A stretch of 64,000 nt of DNA from Wyeomyia smithii (Eukaryota; Arthropoda; Insecta; Diptera; Culicidae), in assembly GCF_029784165.1 (NCBI RefSeq), contig NC_073695.1, positions 248,681,589 to 248,745,588 on the forward strand, in the 5' to 3' direction. Position 1 is the stretch's first letter. The number at the start of each line of letters is the position of its first letter. Positions 39,323 to 49,666 of this stretch are shown here, piece by piece. The notes below the pieces were generated by a model, which ran no database searches, was not told the DNA's origin, and saw only the letters and a program-made list of their open reading frames with translations. Made by a program: the position numbers and the translations under genes.

Positions 39323-41836
39323 CTAATACAGCGAATTTTCTTTAATGCGCGAAAAGGCAACCTTCTATAAAATATTTAATTGAGTACGATCTAGTAGAAA
39401 TTAAACTTCCTTCTATATCTATTTGTCTTGTTGAAGTTGGCTCACTCACCGACCACAAAGCGGCAAAGATGTCACATTAATTTTTTTCCTGTAATTACAA
39501 GCTCGTGGAAAAAATATCGATAACGAATTACAGTTTTAGTAGAAAATGTATATTCACAGAAAATTTGAAATTGACATAGAATTTTATGAACATGTTAACA
39601 TTCAATTCAGGTCAATTTAAACATTTTATCAGTATACAGATTAAATCAGAAAAAAATTTTTATCAGTTTCAAGATACCAAAGAACAACGAAGATCCCATA
39701 TTTGAAAGTTATATGTCCGTTATCTTCGAAAATAAACTGGGCTAGAGTGGCGCACAACATTAGCCTCAGCAATTAATGTTTGCAAAGCGTGGTTCAATTA
39801 CAAGTAAGGTTATGGAAAGTAATATTTTCTTGCAAATGCTAATTCAAAAAAATTTCAATTGAAAAATACAAACACTAACGTCGGAACTCTAATATCAAGA
39901 TGAAATGAATTTGGTTTTTCTCTAAACCGCCACCGCGTGATGCAACTAGTATTGTCATATTGCACTAAATTCATTTTGCTAGTAAAATATAATCATCAGT
40001 ACAGCTCGTTTAACTACCTATTCAAAGATCTGTACGGAGCGTTTTGGTTCTCTATTGTCTTTTAAATACCTTATATTTAGTTATTTAAATAAATCTAAAA
40101 AAAGGCAGAGTGTAGAGTTCAAAAATAAACAACGCATTTTGTTGTCCCCGGCGGCGCAGCCAATTTTGCGACATCCGAAAAATCATATTGAATTCTGATA
40201 TTTGCTGCTATACGAAACAAGAAGAAAAAGAAGACAATTCAAACGGCAATTCGATTGTGTTTCACGCCCCACTGTGCGTCAACAGTGGCAATGTAGTTTT
40301 CACTTGGCTTGACTGCACAAAAATGAATATCAAGTTTTCCTGCACTGATAGACGACGAGTAACCAGCGCTCTGTTCATACATTACTTGGTGCAGTACTGT
40401 TGCCTGTGCCATCATATTCTCCTTCAAGACATCAGTTTTATTAACATTAACATATTTGTTAACAGCAGAACGTAAAACTGTCTGGTAGTGGAGTGGTGGT
40501 GGTGGTAGGTAGTGGTGGTTACGAACTTTCCGAAAAAGTTTTACCTTCAAGACATCAATTTAGTCTAGGCGGATGGAAGCTAACATTAGTTGACCTATTG
40601 GGACGGGGAGATTCTGTCAAATTTTTTTTGCCACTGCTATACAGGATATCACTGCAGGCAGTTGGTGTCTACTCATGAAGTCTGTGCTAGGCGTGCTCGC
40701 ATATGATTGGTACATTGTTGGTGAAAATTCGACCTTGAAACTTTTATTCAATTTTCACTGTTTAACAATGAAGTGATAATGAAAATTGAAGAATCACAAA
40801 ATTGTCCATCATTTTATCAATCCAACGACATATCGATTATTGTGGTCCATCATGTGGTTACATCAGTATTACCGTTTGAAATCTTTCATTCCGTCGTTAC
40901 ATCTTGGTTTTAGTTGTCGCGGAATGTATCTCGGTATAGTGCGTTTAGACGTAGTCCTACGTCAGAAAAAAATCTTCGGACCGGATCTCGAGAAATCTCG
41001 ATTTTAGGGTGTTAGTTAATAGATTTCAAAAGAATCTTTATTCGATTCATGCAATATCACCGAAATTTATTCAAAAACTTGCCCAAATCATTATATACCG
41101 AAACATATGTGTTGGTGTTGTTACAATTGTAATAATTCACCTCTGATTGACCTCTCCTAATTGACTTCAGTATGTTATTTGTATGGCTTAGTGGCTCTAG
41201 TTTAATTTAAATGTTACGTTTTGTGAAGTGAATGGGGAAAAATGAATTTGTAAAATGTATGATAAATGCTTTTCTTTTTGGCTCGAGCATAGGTTCGAAG
41301 AGGCAATTTCTGATTTTACCAGCAGCTGGGAAAAGCTACCCACTTAAAAAACTACATCACTAATCCTAGAAAGTTAGTCTGCGTCAATTTGACTCCTCGC
41401 TTTTGGTGACATTGCCCTCTTCGTTTTCATATAGTGCGAAAACATTCACGTTTTAAAAAAACTGAATTCTTGTTATGTATCGATGTGTTAACACCATAAG
41501 ATCACTCATTATTAATTTTTAAACGAAAACTTGCATTTTAAAAGATTTAAAATTTATGCATCAATTTCACCTCAAAATAAGATTATCTCTCCAGGGCTAA
41601 GTAAGTACCATGTACCAGAGTTCTGCAGACTGGAAGAGGTCTTGGCATCACAATGAACAAGCTTCCGAGTGTGTTCATGCAAATTTCAACGTAATTTGGC
41701 AACGGTACAAAGCTCCTAACCCATCCCAGATTTACAAAGATCTGTGATTGAATATAACACAGTAATCATATGTAGCCAGTTTTTATATATCATTTGAAAA
41801 AGCCGTTTCTAAGCGTTTCTACGCAAAACGTTATTC
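39323..41836. other. Intergenic region without recognised features
   Basis: No gene supported. A short (GGT)n-like run lies near 40492-40525. Small ORFs (40188-40475 and others) lack domains. Confidence 0.4.
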
Positions 41837-42013
41837 TTAAAAAATGTTTTTCCGTTTCCTTCGATTTTAAAATGAAGAATAAAAAAACTGCTCGGAAGGT
41901 CTTAGATGACGTTTCGCCCATGTACGGTCTATGAGAGAACTGTCATTTAAGGCATTTCGAGCAGTTTTTTATTCTTCATTTAAAAATCAAAGAAAAACGA
42001 TGAACATTTTTTA
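41837..42013. repeat. Fold-back inverted repeat
   Basis: Arms 41837-41894 and about 41958-42013 are imperfect complements ('gaagaataaaaaaactgctcg' against 'cgagcagttttttattcttc'), with a loop of about 63 bp. Non-coding. Confidence 0.65.
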
Positions 42014-42316
42014 AAAATCACGTTTTGGTCAGAAAATTGCACTCTTCCAGCTGATATATAAAAAACAAAAAACCGTTTGAAACTTTAGGACCCCATTAAG
42101 GTGTTACATTCAAAGAACCTGTTCTATTTTGACAACACTCATGATTTTTTATTCTGTTTCCTAAGTGACCTTTAACGACCTAGACGCTCGATATGACCAT
42201 AATGGGCTACTTTGCGGATTTCAAATCGTTATTGATTTCGCTTGATGAGTTTTGGTTCAAAAATCCAGGAGTATCCGGAACACCACCGAAACTGGCCACT
42301 TTGTGGTTTTAAGTAC

Positions 42317-42553
42317 TGTTGTGATATTCAACTCGCGATTACACACAACACGAGAAAATATATCTTTATTTAAAATTAACGAGGTGTAACGAGATTAACA
42401 AATAGGACATGTGTCCTTGTGCAATGCGGATATCAGAGTGAGTTTATCTTTACGCTTACGATGACATAGCCACATCCGGACGTCTATCACTCTGACGGAT
42501 GGTAATTGCGTTTTTGGGTAACGCTTGTCGCAGCTAGGGTGGTCCCTGCAACA
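42317..42553 (-). repeat. 3' LTR of element A
   Basis: 237 bp, TGTTG...CAACA; differs from the other LTR at two visible positions (near 42413 and 42435). Confidence 0.95.
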
Positions 42554-42565
42554 CCTCCCCCTTTT
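42554..42565 (-). other. Polypurine tract of element A
   Basis: On the minus strand AAAAGGGGGAGG lies directly before the 3' LTR; it would prime plus-strand DNA synthesis. It overlaps the pol stop codon (42564-42566) at its edge. Confidence 0.8.
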
Positions 42566-44810
42566 AGTAGTACAGATGGTACGGGTCATATCTCACGGGA
42601 CGCCTCCGGCTGCGCGAGGATTGGCGAGTTACTGATGGTTGACGTTGCAGTTTCTGTTTCCGGTTAGGGCGAGGATTAGAGTTCGGGGGCAGTCCCTCTG
42701 GTTGCACTGGCTTGTTTCCGGGAGGCGCATACGGATTCGATTGGAAGATCGATTCAGTTTCGTCTGCTGAACTTCGATCCAGGCCCCATGACTCTAGTAG
42801 AATGTCGAGTGGGACTTGCGTAGGCTGCCTCTCATCAGCTGTTTCGGCTTCATCCGACTCACATCGCTTACGGAGTTGGTTACAGTGCGATCGAACTAGC
42901 GTCTTCTTATGCTCCAACCAAACGTTGTAGATCACGTTCCCAATGCGTTCGAGAATCTGACCAGCTTCCCAGCTCCAACTGTTGTTCTTGAAGACCTTGG
43001 CCCAAACCAGGTCCTTAGAATTGTACCTGATTTCTTTACTTCCATGCTTGCGGTTGTACTGGTCGTCCTGCTTGGAGTGATCTGTTTTGTGAAATGCAGT
43101 TGGTGGTCTGAGCAGATCGAGCGAAGTGCGTATCGTTCTACCAAGCATTATCTCGGCAGGTGATTTTCCCTCGGGAGCGCTTCGGCAGGGCGTAGAACGG
43201 TAGCATAACAAGAAGGTGTTGATTGCTTCGGTGAGACCCTCTCCTCCCGCCGTAATTTTCTTGAGAGTTCGCTTGAACGTGTCAACGAATCTTTCTGCAA
43301 GTCCATTGGATTGTGGGTGGAAAGGTGGCGTCTTCAGGTGCAGTATGCCTTTGGTGTCACAGAACCCCTCGAACTGCCCACTGATGAACTGGCGTCCATT
43401 GTCGCTAACCAGTGTCTCCGGGTTTCCGAAGCGAGCGAAGATGCTCTCCAGAATTTCAATGGTAGCTGGTGATGTCGTTTGACGAGTTCGGACGACCTCC
43501 GGCCATTTCGAGTACGCATCGACCAGGATGAGGTAGTACCAACCGTCAACAGGACCAGCGTAATCAATATGCAGTCTCTGCCAGGGCTTTTCGGGTACGG
43601 GCCAGGACTCCAAGTTGGTTCTAGTGTTGGTTTTGGCAGCCCGAGCACACTCGGTACAGGAAAAAACAAGTTTAGCAATGCACGCGTCGATTCCAGGCCA
43701 GTATACGTAGCTACGTGCCACCGCTCTCATTCGCTCGACACCTGGATGGCCCTTGTGCAACAACTGGAGGACCTTCTTCTGGTACTTCGAAGGAATTACC
43801 AGTCGCTCACCGTAGAGAAGGCAGCCGGAAATGACTGACAGTCCGTCTTTACGAAGATAGAATTGCTGGTATGAGTCGGGGACGTCTGTCTTCTTGGTCG
43901 GCCAGCCTTGCTGGACGTGCTGAAGCACTTTTTGGAGAACCGGATCCGCTCTGGTTTCTGCCTGGATCGACTTGAATGTGAGCGGGAAGACTTCCAGCGA
44001 TTGATTAACGATATTGTGGAACGTATTTTCCAGCTCGATCGATGCTATCACGTACTTCTCATCAGGCCGAATGTGGGTGTTTATCAGCCTCGATAGAAGA
44101 TCTACATAACCAAAACTATCGGTCGACACGTATTCGATGGAGAAGTCGTAAAGGAGAAGAGTCAGCGCCCAACGTTGCAGCCTGTTGGCGGTATAAACGG
44201 GGATTCCCTTTTTAGATCCGAATATGGCCAACAACGGTTTGTGGTCTGTCTCCAACGTGAAGTGTCTTCCGAAAAGCATTCGATGGAAGCGCGTTACAGC
44301 GAAGATCAAGGCCAACCCCTCCTTCTCGATCTGGCTGTAATTTGTTTCGGCTGGGGTTAGGCTTCTGGAGGCGTGACAAATTGCCTCCACGGTGCCGTCA
44401 GGAAACCGGTGTGCGATTCTGGCCCCGATACCGATTGAAGATGCGTCGGCAGACACCACGATGTCCAATTGAGGATTGTAGTGGGTCAGCACCAGCGGAG
44501 ACATCAGCAGTTCCTTAAAGCGATCGAAAGAATCTTGACACGCCTTGTTCCATTCCCACTTGGTTCCGGCTTTCAGGAGTTGATCCATGGGATACCGTAG
44601 CTTCCGCATTCCAGGAACATACTTGCCATAGTAATTTACGGCTCCTAAATACGATCTCAGCGACGGCAGATCGATTGGTGGTGGCATGTTGGCAATGGCG
44701 GCGACCTTTTCTGGATCCGGTCGAATGCCATCGCTATCCAAGATCTGTCCCAGATATTTGATTTGACGCATGCTGAAGCTACATTTCTCGATTCGAACGG
44801 TGAATCCGTA
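42564..44810 (-). CDS. Element A pol, C-terminal part: RT end, RNase H, integrase
   Basis: Downstream of the in-frame stop the frame continues open for about 748 codons. It begins with the end of the RT (MRQIKYLGQILDSDG), then RNase H (VVSADASSIGIGARI, ETDHKPLLAIFG), the integrase HHCC zinc domain (HKGHPGVERMR...CTEC) and the catalytic core with Asp, Asp and Glu (LHIDYAGP, VSDNGRQF, NGLAERFVD). The C-terminus is basic and ends YDPYHLYY. No further stop or frameshift is seen. Without readthrough it would need an internal start. Confidence 0.9.
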   Translation of the reverse strand, partial: YGFTVRIEKCSFSMRQIKYLGQILDSDGIRPDPEKVAAIANMPPPIDLPSLRSYLGAVNYYGKYVPGMRKLRYPMDQLLKAGTKWEWNKACQDSFDRFKELLMSPLVLTHYNPQLDIVVSADASSIGIGARIAHRFPDGTVEAICHASRSLTPAETNYSQIEKEGLALIFAVTRFHRMLFGRHFTLETDHKPLLAIFGSKKGIPVYTANRLQRWALTLLLYDFSIEYVSTDSFGYVDLLSRLINTHIRPDEKYVIASIELENTFHNIVNQSLEVFPLTFKSIQAETRADPVLQKVLQHVQQGWPTKKTDVPDSYQQFYLRKDGLSVISGCLLYGERLVIPSKYQKKVLQLLHKGHPGVERMRAVARSYVYWPGIDACIAKLVFSCTECARAAKTNTRTNLESWPVPEKPWQRLHIDYAGPVDGWYYLILVDAYSKWPEVVRTRQTTSPATIEILESIFARFGNPETLVSDNGRQFISGQFEGFCDTKGILHLKTPPFHPQSNGLAERFVDTFKRTLKKITAGGEGLTEAINTFLLCYRSTPCRSAPEGKSPAEIMLGRTIRTSLDLLRPPTAFHKTDHSKQDDQYNRKHGSKEIRYNSKDLVWAKVFKNNSWSWEAGQILERIGNVIYNVWLEHKKTLVRSHCNQLRKRCESDEAETADERQPTQVPLDILLESWGLDRSSADETESIFQSNPYAPPGNKPVQPEGLPPNSNPRPNRKQKLQRQPSVTRQSSRSRRRPVRYDPYHLYY

Positions 44811-46808
44811 CTACTGGATACGATTAAGAACCAGCTCAAGATTTCGATTATGCTCCTCCTCTGTTCGGCCACCCACCAAGACGTCGTCCAAGTACCCACT
44901 GGTGCTTTTGAGTCCAGCGAGCATTGCGTCTACCAGTTGCTGAAACGCCCCCGGAGCTGATTTGATGCCAGGAGACAAGCGAGTGAACTGATAGAGCCCC
45001 TTGTGAGTGTTGATGATGAGAAGGTTTTGGCAGCTTTCGTCCACCTGGACCTGTAGGTAGGCATCGGAGAGGTCGATATGGCTGAAATACCGACACCCCG
45101 ACATCTTCGCAAAAATATCCTCAGGCAGCGGTAGCGGATATTGGTTCGGCTCGAGGACGTCGTTCAAACCAGTAGAGAAATCCGCACAGATGCGAATCCG
45201 TCCGTTTGGCTTCCGAACGACCACTATTGGCGCCGCCCATTCGGAGTAATCAACCGGTTTTAGCACGCCAAGTTGATGTAGTCGTTGGATTTCCTCTTCG
45301 ACGGCTCCCTCCATGCTGTAGGACACGGGACGTTTCGGCCGGAATATCGGCCTAGGATTTCCTCGTAGTGGTAGATTGACCTTGGTTTTGCAGCACAGTC
45401 CCATACTGCTGGTGAAGACGTCAGGGAACTTTGATTGAATTGCCCCTACGCCTGGTTGGAACTGGCTACTGATTTGGTTGCAGAACGAGTTGATTGGAAC
45501 GTCCCATAGGCCGAAGTTGTCCATCCAGTCGGCACCTAGAACTGATAGAGAAATTTCCGGAACCATGACACGACACAAACCTCGTTTGGAGACACCGTTG
45601 ATTGATACGTCACACCAGAACTCGGATGCGATGTTTAGCGGTTCTCCGGATGCTGTCACCGCTTGGCAAGAAGGCGGAGATGTTTCTGGTTCTCCAATCT
45701 TCTTCCGCATTTCGGCGGTGATAATGCTGATGTCCGACGCCGAATCAACTTGTAGTCGGACCGGAACATGGTTTATCCGCAACTCCGCGAATTTCCTCCC
45801 CCGGCTAACTGTGTTTACGGAGACCACCTTGGTTGACTTCTGGCTCCGTGCATTCTTTTTCGCATCGCCAGATGATGATTTTGCAGCGAAGCAGGCACAG
45901 TAGCCCTCTTTATGCCCCTTCTTTCCGCATTCTCGGCATTGATGACCCCGAAACTGGCAGTCCTTCGAATAGTGCATTCCTCCACACGACCAGCACGGAG
46001 AACGTGGCTGATCTGCCCTGGTTCCATTACCCGCAGCAGCCGATGAATGACGTGACGGCTTGACAGGTTTGTTGGTGTTGTGCTTCACAGCTCGCACTGT
46101 TGCTGAAGGTTTTTCTACCAGCACGGTATCGTTTTTGAGGTTCGTCAGGGCTCTGCAGTCCTCCACGATCTTCGCCAACGTTATCTCTGACGATTCGTTC
46201 AGCTTCGTGATCAGCCGCATCCGAATATCGGAGTCCTTCGAGGACTTGAGGCCACAAACAAAAACTAGGCACTTAAATTGCTCCTCGGATAGGTCGGCAA
46301 GTTTAAAATCCACACAAGCACGGTTTACCTTGCAGGAGTATGACACGATGTCCTCTGTTTCATCTTTGACGGTCTGCAAGCACTGATACCGCTGATGAAA
46401 GATCGAGACGGTAGATCCGAAAAGCGCTTTTAGCTTCGCGGTAGTTTCGGTAAAGCCAAACTCCTTGGACAGTTTTGGGAGTATGAAACTTGTGTACCGC
46501 TCGTGCGCCGCTGGGTCGAGTTTCCTCATAAGGAGTCGAACTTTGGCGGAATCGTCTAGCTTACTGGCGTCTTTATCGAATAGCTCCTCGTAACGTGAAT
46601 ACCATGAATCAAAAGTGCACCCTTCGTCCGGAGCGTATCGAAATTCGGTGATGTTGCCGGCTAGTGCATCCAGTGCTACGTCATCGCGGGAGAACTCCTT
46701 TAGGCATTTTTGGGTTGCTGACATCTCCTGAGATAGATGAGCGATCAGCTGCTGCTGCTGCGTCAGGATCTGCAGCAGGGACTCCTGGAACAACTCTGGC
46801 GTCGTCAT
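44811..46808 (-). pseudogene. Element A gag-protease-RT, ended by a premature stop
   Basis: 665 codons from ATG 46808. Gag-like region (residues about 1-260), zinc knuckles (CWSCGGMHYSKDC and CRECGKKGHKEGYC), aspartic protease (LQVDSASDISII), then RT with the catalytic YLDDVL. The frame stops at 44811-44813 (TAG) within the RT, just after the YLDD motif, and continues in the same frame beyond. Gag and pol are fused in one frame with no frameshift site. The stop is more likely a single inactivating change than programmed readthrough because it lies in the middle of an enzyme domain. Confidence 0.88.
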
Positions 46809-46900
46809 CGCAGCTAACCTCCAACTTGATGATCAGTCTCTCGTCGACGAAAAATCACTTTTTACGTGCAAAAACCCGCAAACTGACTCGTTTTTTTTTT

Positions 46901-46911
46901 ACTCGTCGCCA
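46901..46911 (-). other. Primer-binding-like site of element A
   Basis: On the minus strand TGGCGACGAGT follows three bases after the 5' LTR, where the tRNA primer site is expected. The tRNA identity was not determined. Confidence 0.6.
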
Positions 46912-46914
46912 AAA

Positions 46915-47151
46915 TGTTGTGATATTCAACTCGCGATTACACACAACACGAGAAAATATATCTTTATTTAAAATTAACGAGGTGTAACGAGATTAACAAA
47001 TAGGACATGTGTTCTTGTGCAATGCGGATATCAGGGTGAGTTTATCTTTACGCTTACGATGACATAGCCACATCCGGACGTCTATCACTCTGACGGATGG
47101 TAATTGCGTTTTTGGGTAACGCTTGTCGCAGCTAGGGTGGTCCCTGCAACA
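46915..47151 (-). repeat. 5' LTR of element A
   Basis: 237 bp, matching 42317-42553 except at two visible positions. Confidence 0.95.
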
Positions 47152-47502
47152 AGTACCGTATTGATCATGGCCATTATATTACAGAAATATGTTCCGGCCA
47201 TAAATTCGAAACCGGTTGACCATAATACCTTGCTTTTGGAGGTTATTGAGTAAGAATTGGTTGAAAGAACGACGATAAAACTGCCTAAAACGAACTACCT
47301 GAACAGAACGGGGTATTGTTGTTACAATTTTGAACAACCCAGAAACTCCCAATGATCCGGAAGGCAAAAGTACATTATAGAAATACAGAAGAAAAAAAAT
47401 ACTCCGGATCATCGAGCAATTTTCTCCGGGTAATCGAGCCCCGGATAATCGAGCCCCCGCATAATCGAGTCTCCGGATAATCGAGTACGACCGGTATAGT
47501 CT

Positions 47503-47562
47503 TTTTTTACGCGGTTCCATACAAATTTGGAACGTATTCAGGCGTAAAGAAACCTGACTGTG
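47503..47562. mobile_element. Fragment of CAGTCAGG-family MITE
   Basis: 'tttttttacgcgg' and the terminal AAAGAAACCTGACTG match an end of the element at 1824-2211. Upstream at 47400-47490 there are about four short tandem repeats of 'ataatcgag.cccgg'. Confidence 0.55.
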
Positions 47563-47589
47563 TTCACTATACTTTAAATTTCAAATACA

Positions 47590-47911
47590 ATATTGATGCG
47601 CTTGAAATAGAACACCAACATTACAATGTTACTATTAATTTAGATAAATGTTACGTTACATTTTGATAACCTCGAAATGTGCTTAATTAATAACAATCGC
47701 AACGTAACAATTACATTAACAAAAGGATATTTCGTTACATTACAAGTAAAGCATTTTTGTTACATTGCATGTACGTTGAATACTGTTACATAACAATGTT
47801 ACCATTTTTTTAGTAACAGTTATGTTGTAATTAGATAACTTTGTAACGTAACAATGTTACTTCTGTGTTACAGAACAGCAACATTGTGTTACATGCAATG
47901 TTGACCGGGTT
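47590..47911. mobile_element. GTAACATTG-rich MITE-like element, second copy
   Basis: Ends GCAATGTTGACCGGGT, the complement of the start of the element at 30095. The interior again consists of alternating 'gttacatt', 'aatgtaac' and 'gtaacaatgttac' motifs. The left end is not sharply defined. Confidence 0.55.
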
Positions 47912-48007
47912 CTTATTAAAAATATTCTCTCAATCACTAAAAATAGCTATAAAATCTTAGAATAAGACTACTGAATAGCACCTAAAAAGGTTGGGAAAAA
48001 TAAAGTA

Positions 48008-48882
48008 CCGTGGAATGGGGTGAAATTGATCACCTGAAAACTCGTGATAAAAAATTCTAATCAAAAGATATTGCTCTTACAACACTAGGCAATGTTAACG
48101 TGTCCTTAAACGCAACTTTTGCATGATTCACATACCTGTCAAAATTAACCCTTGCATGCCCGGTGCAATTTTTCATATTTTCGAAAAATTCTCCTAACTC
48201 AGTCAAAACTCAATCAAATTTGATCAAACAAGTTTCCAAATAACAACAAAAAAAGTATTGAATTTACAAAGTAATCTTAGTTGAGGTTAAATACGATAAA
48301 TTTGGAGCAGTGAGTAAAGTTTTATAAAAGCTCAAAAAATGCAATTTTTTTCAATGATCATTCCATACCATTAAAGAAATTCTGACGAATTCGCAGAAAA
48401 CCACAAAGATTTCAATTTCAGAGCTAGTTTCTGAGCGTTTACAACAAACCGAATTGAAACCGGTCTAACGACGATCAAATAGGAGCAAATTTAGCAACAA
48501 GTAGCTCGTGAACCAAAATAAACAAATTTTAACCTGAAATATATTTATTTTCGTTTCCAAACTAGCTGTAGATGATATTTTTCAGTACAGAAATCATCAT
48601 TTATCACTAGCATATCAAAAAAAGCACATTGCCAAAAAAATTTATGGATTTCAATGGTGGTCAATTTCACCCCAATTTACCGAATTTACCTCATAGTACC
48701 TAATAGAGTTATCGAATTTTTTTCATGAAGTAGACGATAGAAATTTCACCAATAGCCATAGAGGTTTACTGCAGCTCATACCAGTACTTGTTTTAAAATT
48801 ATACTATTTCGGGAAAAATGTACATGTAGCTAGTTAATTAGAAATTGTTATAAAAATTGATCAATTTCATCCCGTTCCATGG
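48008..48882. mobile_element. TIR element, TA-flanked, 875 bp
   Basis: Left end CCGTGGAATGGGGTGAAATT and right end AATTTCATCCCGTTCCATGG are complementary with three mismatches, and the match continues through 'gatca'. TA lies on both flanks (48006-48007 and 48883-48884). No transposase ORF is present, so this is a non-autonomous Tc1/mariner-type element by TSD and size. Confidence 0.8.
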
Positions 48883-48884
48883 TA

Positions 48885-49666
48885 ATAAATATTCCCAATT
48901 AAGTACGACCCATTTCAAGGTAAAAAAAGTGGAAGAAAATGATTTCGATTTTTTTAGAGAAAAAAAACTTTGTAAAGAACACACTAAAGTCACACTACGG
49001 TAATTCCGATATCCGCGGATGAAACCGCATAAATTCTAAAATCCATGTATGAAACCGGGTTGTCGACATCATAAGACTTAAAAATCGAACAAAGATTCCT
49101 GAACGCGGCATTTTACAAAATTCTTTCAACGAAAACCCTCATGAACTTTCGATAACGTAATAGCGTGTTTACACGTCCAAAAAGTTCGAAGAAAATTTGC
49201 ATTCACTAGGAAATACCTTCCATGACCCGGAGAGTGGCTAATCCTAAATAAGACGTGAAACCCTAAAAAATTAAAGAATCCTCTTAGATTTACACGATAT
49301 TTTTTTAAAATTAATGGTAAAAAAAAACTTTGTTTCGATAAGAGATGCGCGATTTTTTTATGCCAAGTTTTTTTTTCTTAGAAACGATAAACATATGGAT
49401 TTAATTTTTCTTTCCAAGAAGCTGGCGAAAGTGTTTTCTGTTGAAAGATAACTACATTACATTCTTTCCATTCAAAGCTTTTTTATTATTTACTGCATTC
49501 TATTTTCTGCATTTACAAAAACAAGCAATAACATGAGCGACACCAATCGATTGTTAGGTACATTTCGTAAAAAAAGGATAGTAAATTTCAATGAGTCAAA
49601 AAAAAATTAAAGCGTGTTAAGTCATAATGATGCATTCTGCTTCTGCATTGATAAGCGCTGAGTACA
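48885..49666. other. 3' flank of the NHLRC2-like gene
   Basis: No coding region. A minus-strand AATAAA (TTTATT at about 49483) may be the polyadenylation signal of the NHLRC2-like gene. A decayed MITE fragment with 'atccgcggatgaaacc' lies near 49010-49060. Confidence 0.4.

Larger units (their letters stand above)
42317..47151 (-). mobile_element. Ty3/Gypsy LTR retrotransposon (element A), nearly intact
   Basis: A complete element on the minus strand: 237 bp LTRs at 46915-47151 (5') and 42317-42553 (3'), starting TGTTG and ending CAACA, flanked by the 5 bp target duplication AGTAC (42312-42316 and 47152-47156). The LTRs differ at two positions that I can see, so the insertion is young. A primer-binding-like site and a polypurine tract adjoin the LTRs. 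Gag and pol lie in one frame, interrupted by one stop codon at 44811-44813. Gene order protease, RT, RNase H, integrase defines Ty3/Gypsy. There is no env-like ORF. Confidence 0.95.

Noticed and set aside
40188..40550. Overlapping ORFs of 95 and 103 codons
   Set aside because: No motif and no flanking gene structure; likely chance.
44811..44813. Programmed stop-codon readthrough in LTR element A
   Set aside because: The stop lies inside RT just after its catalytic motif, not at a gag-pol border, so a mutation is more likely.
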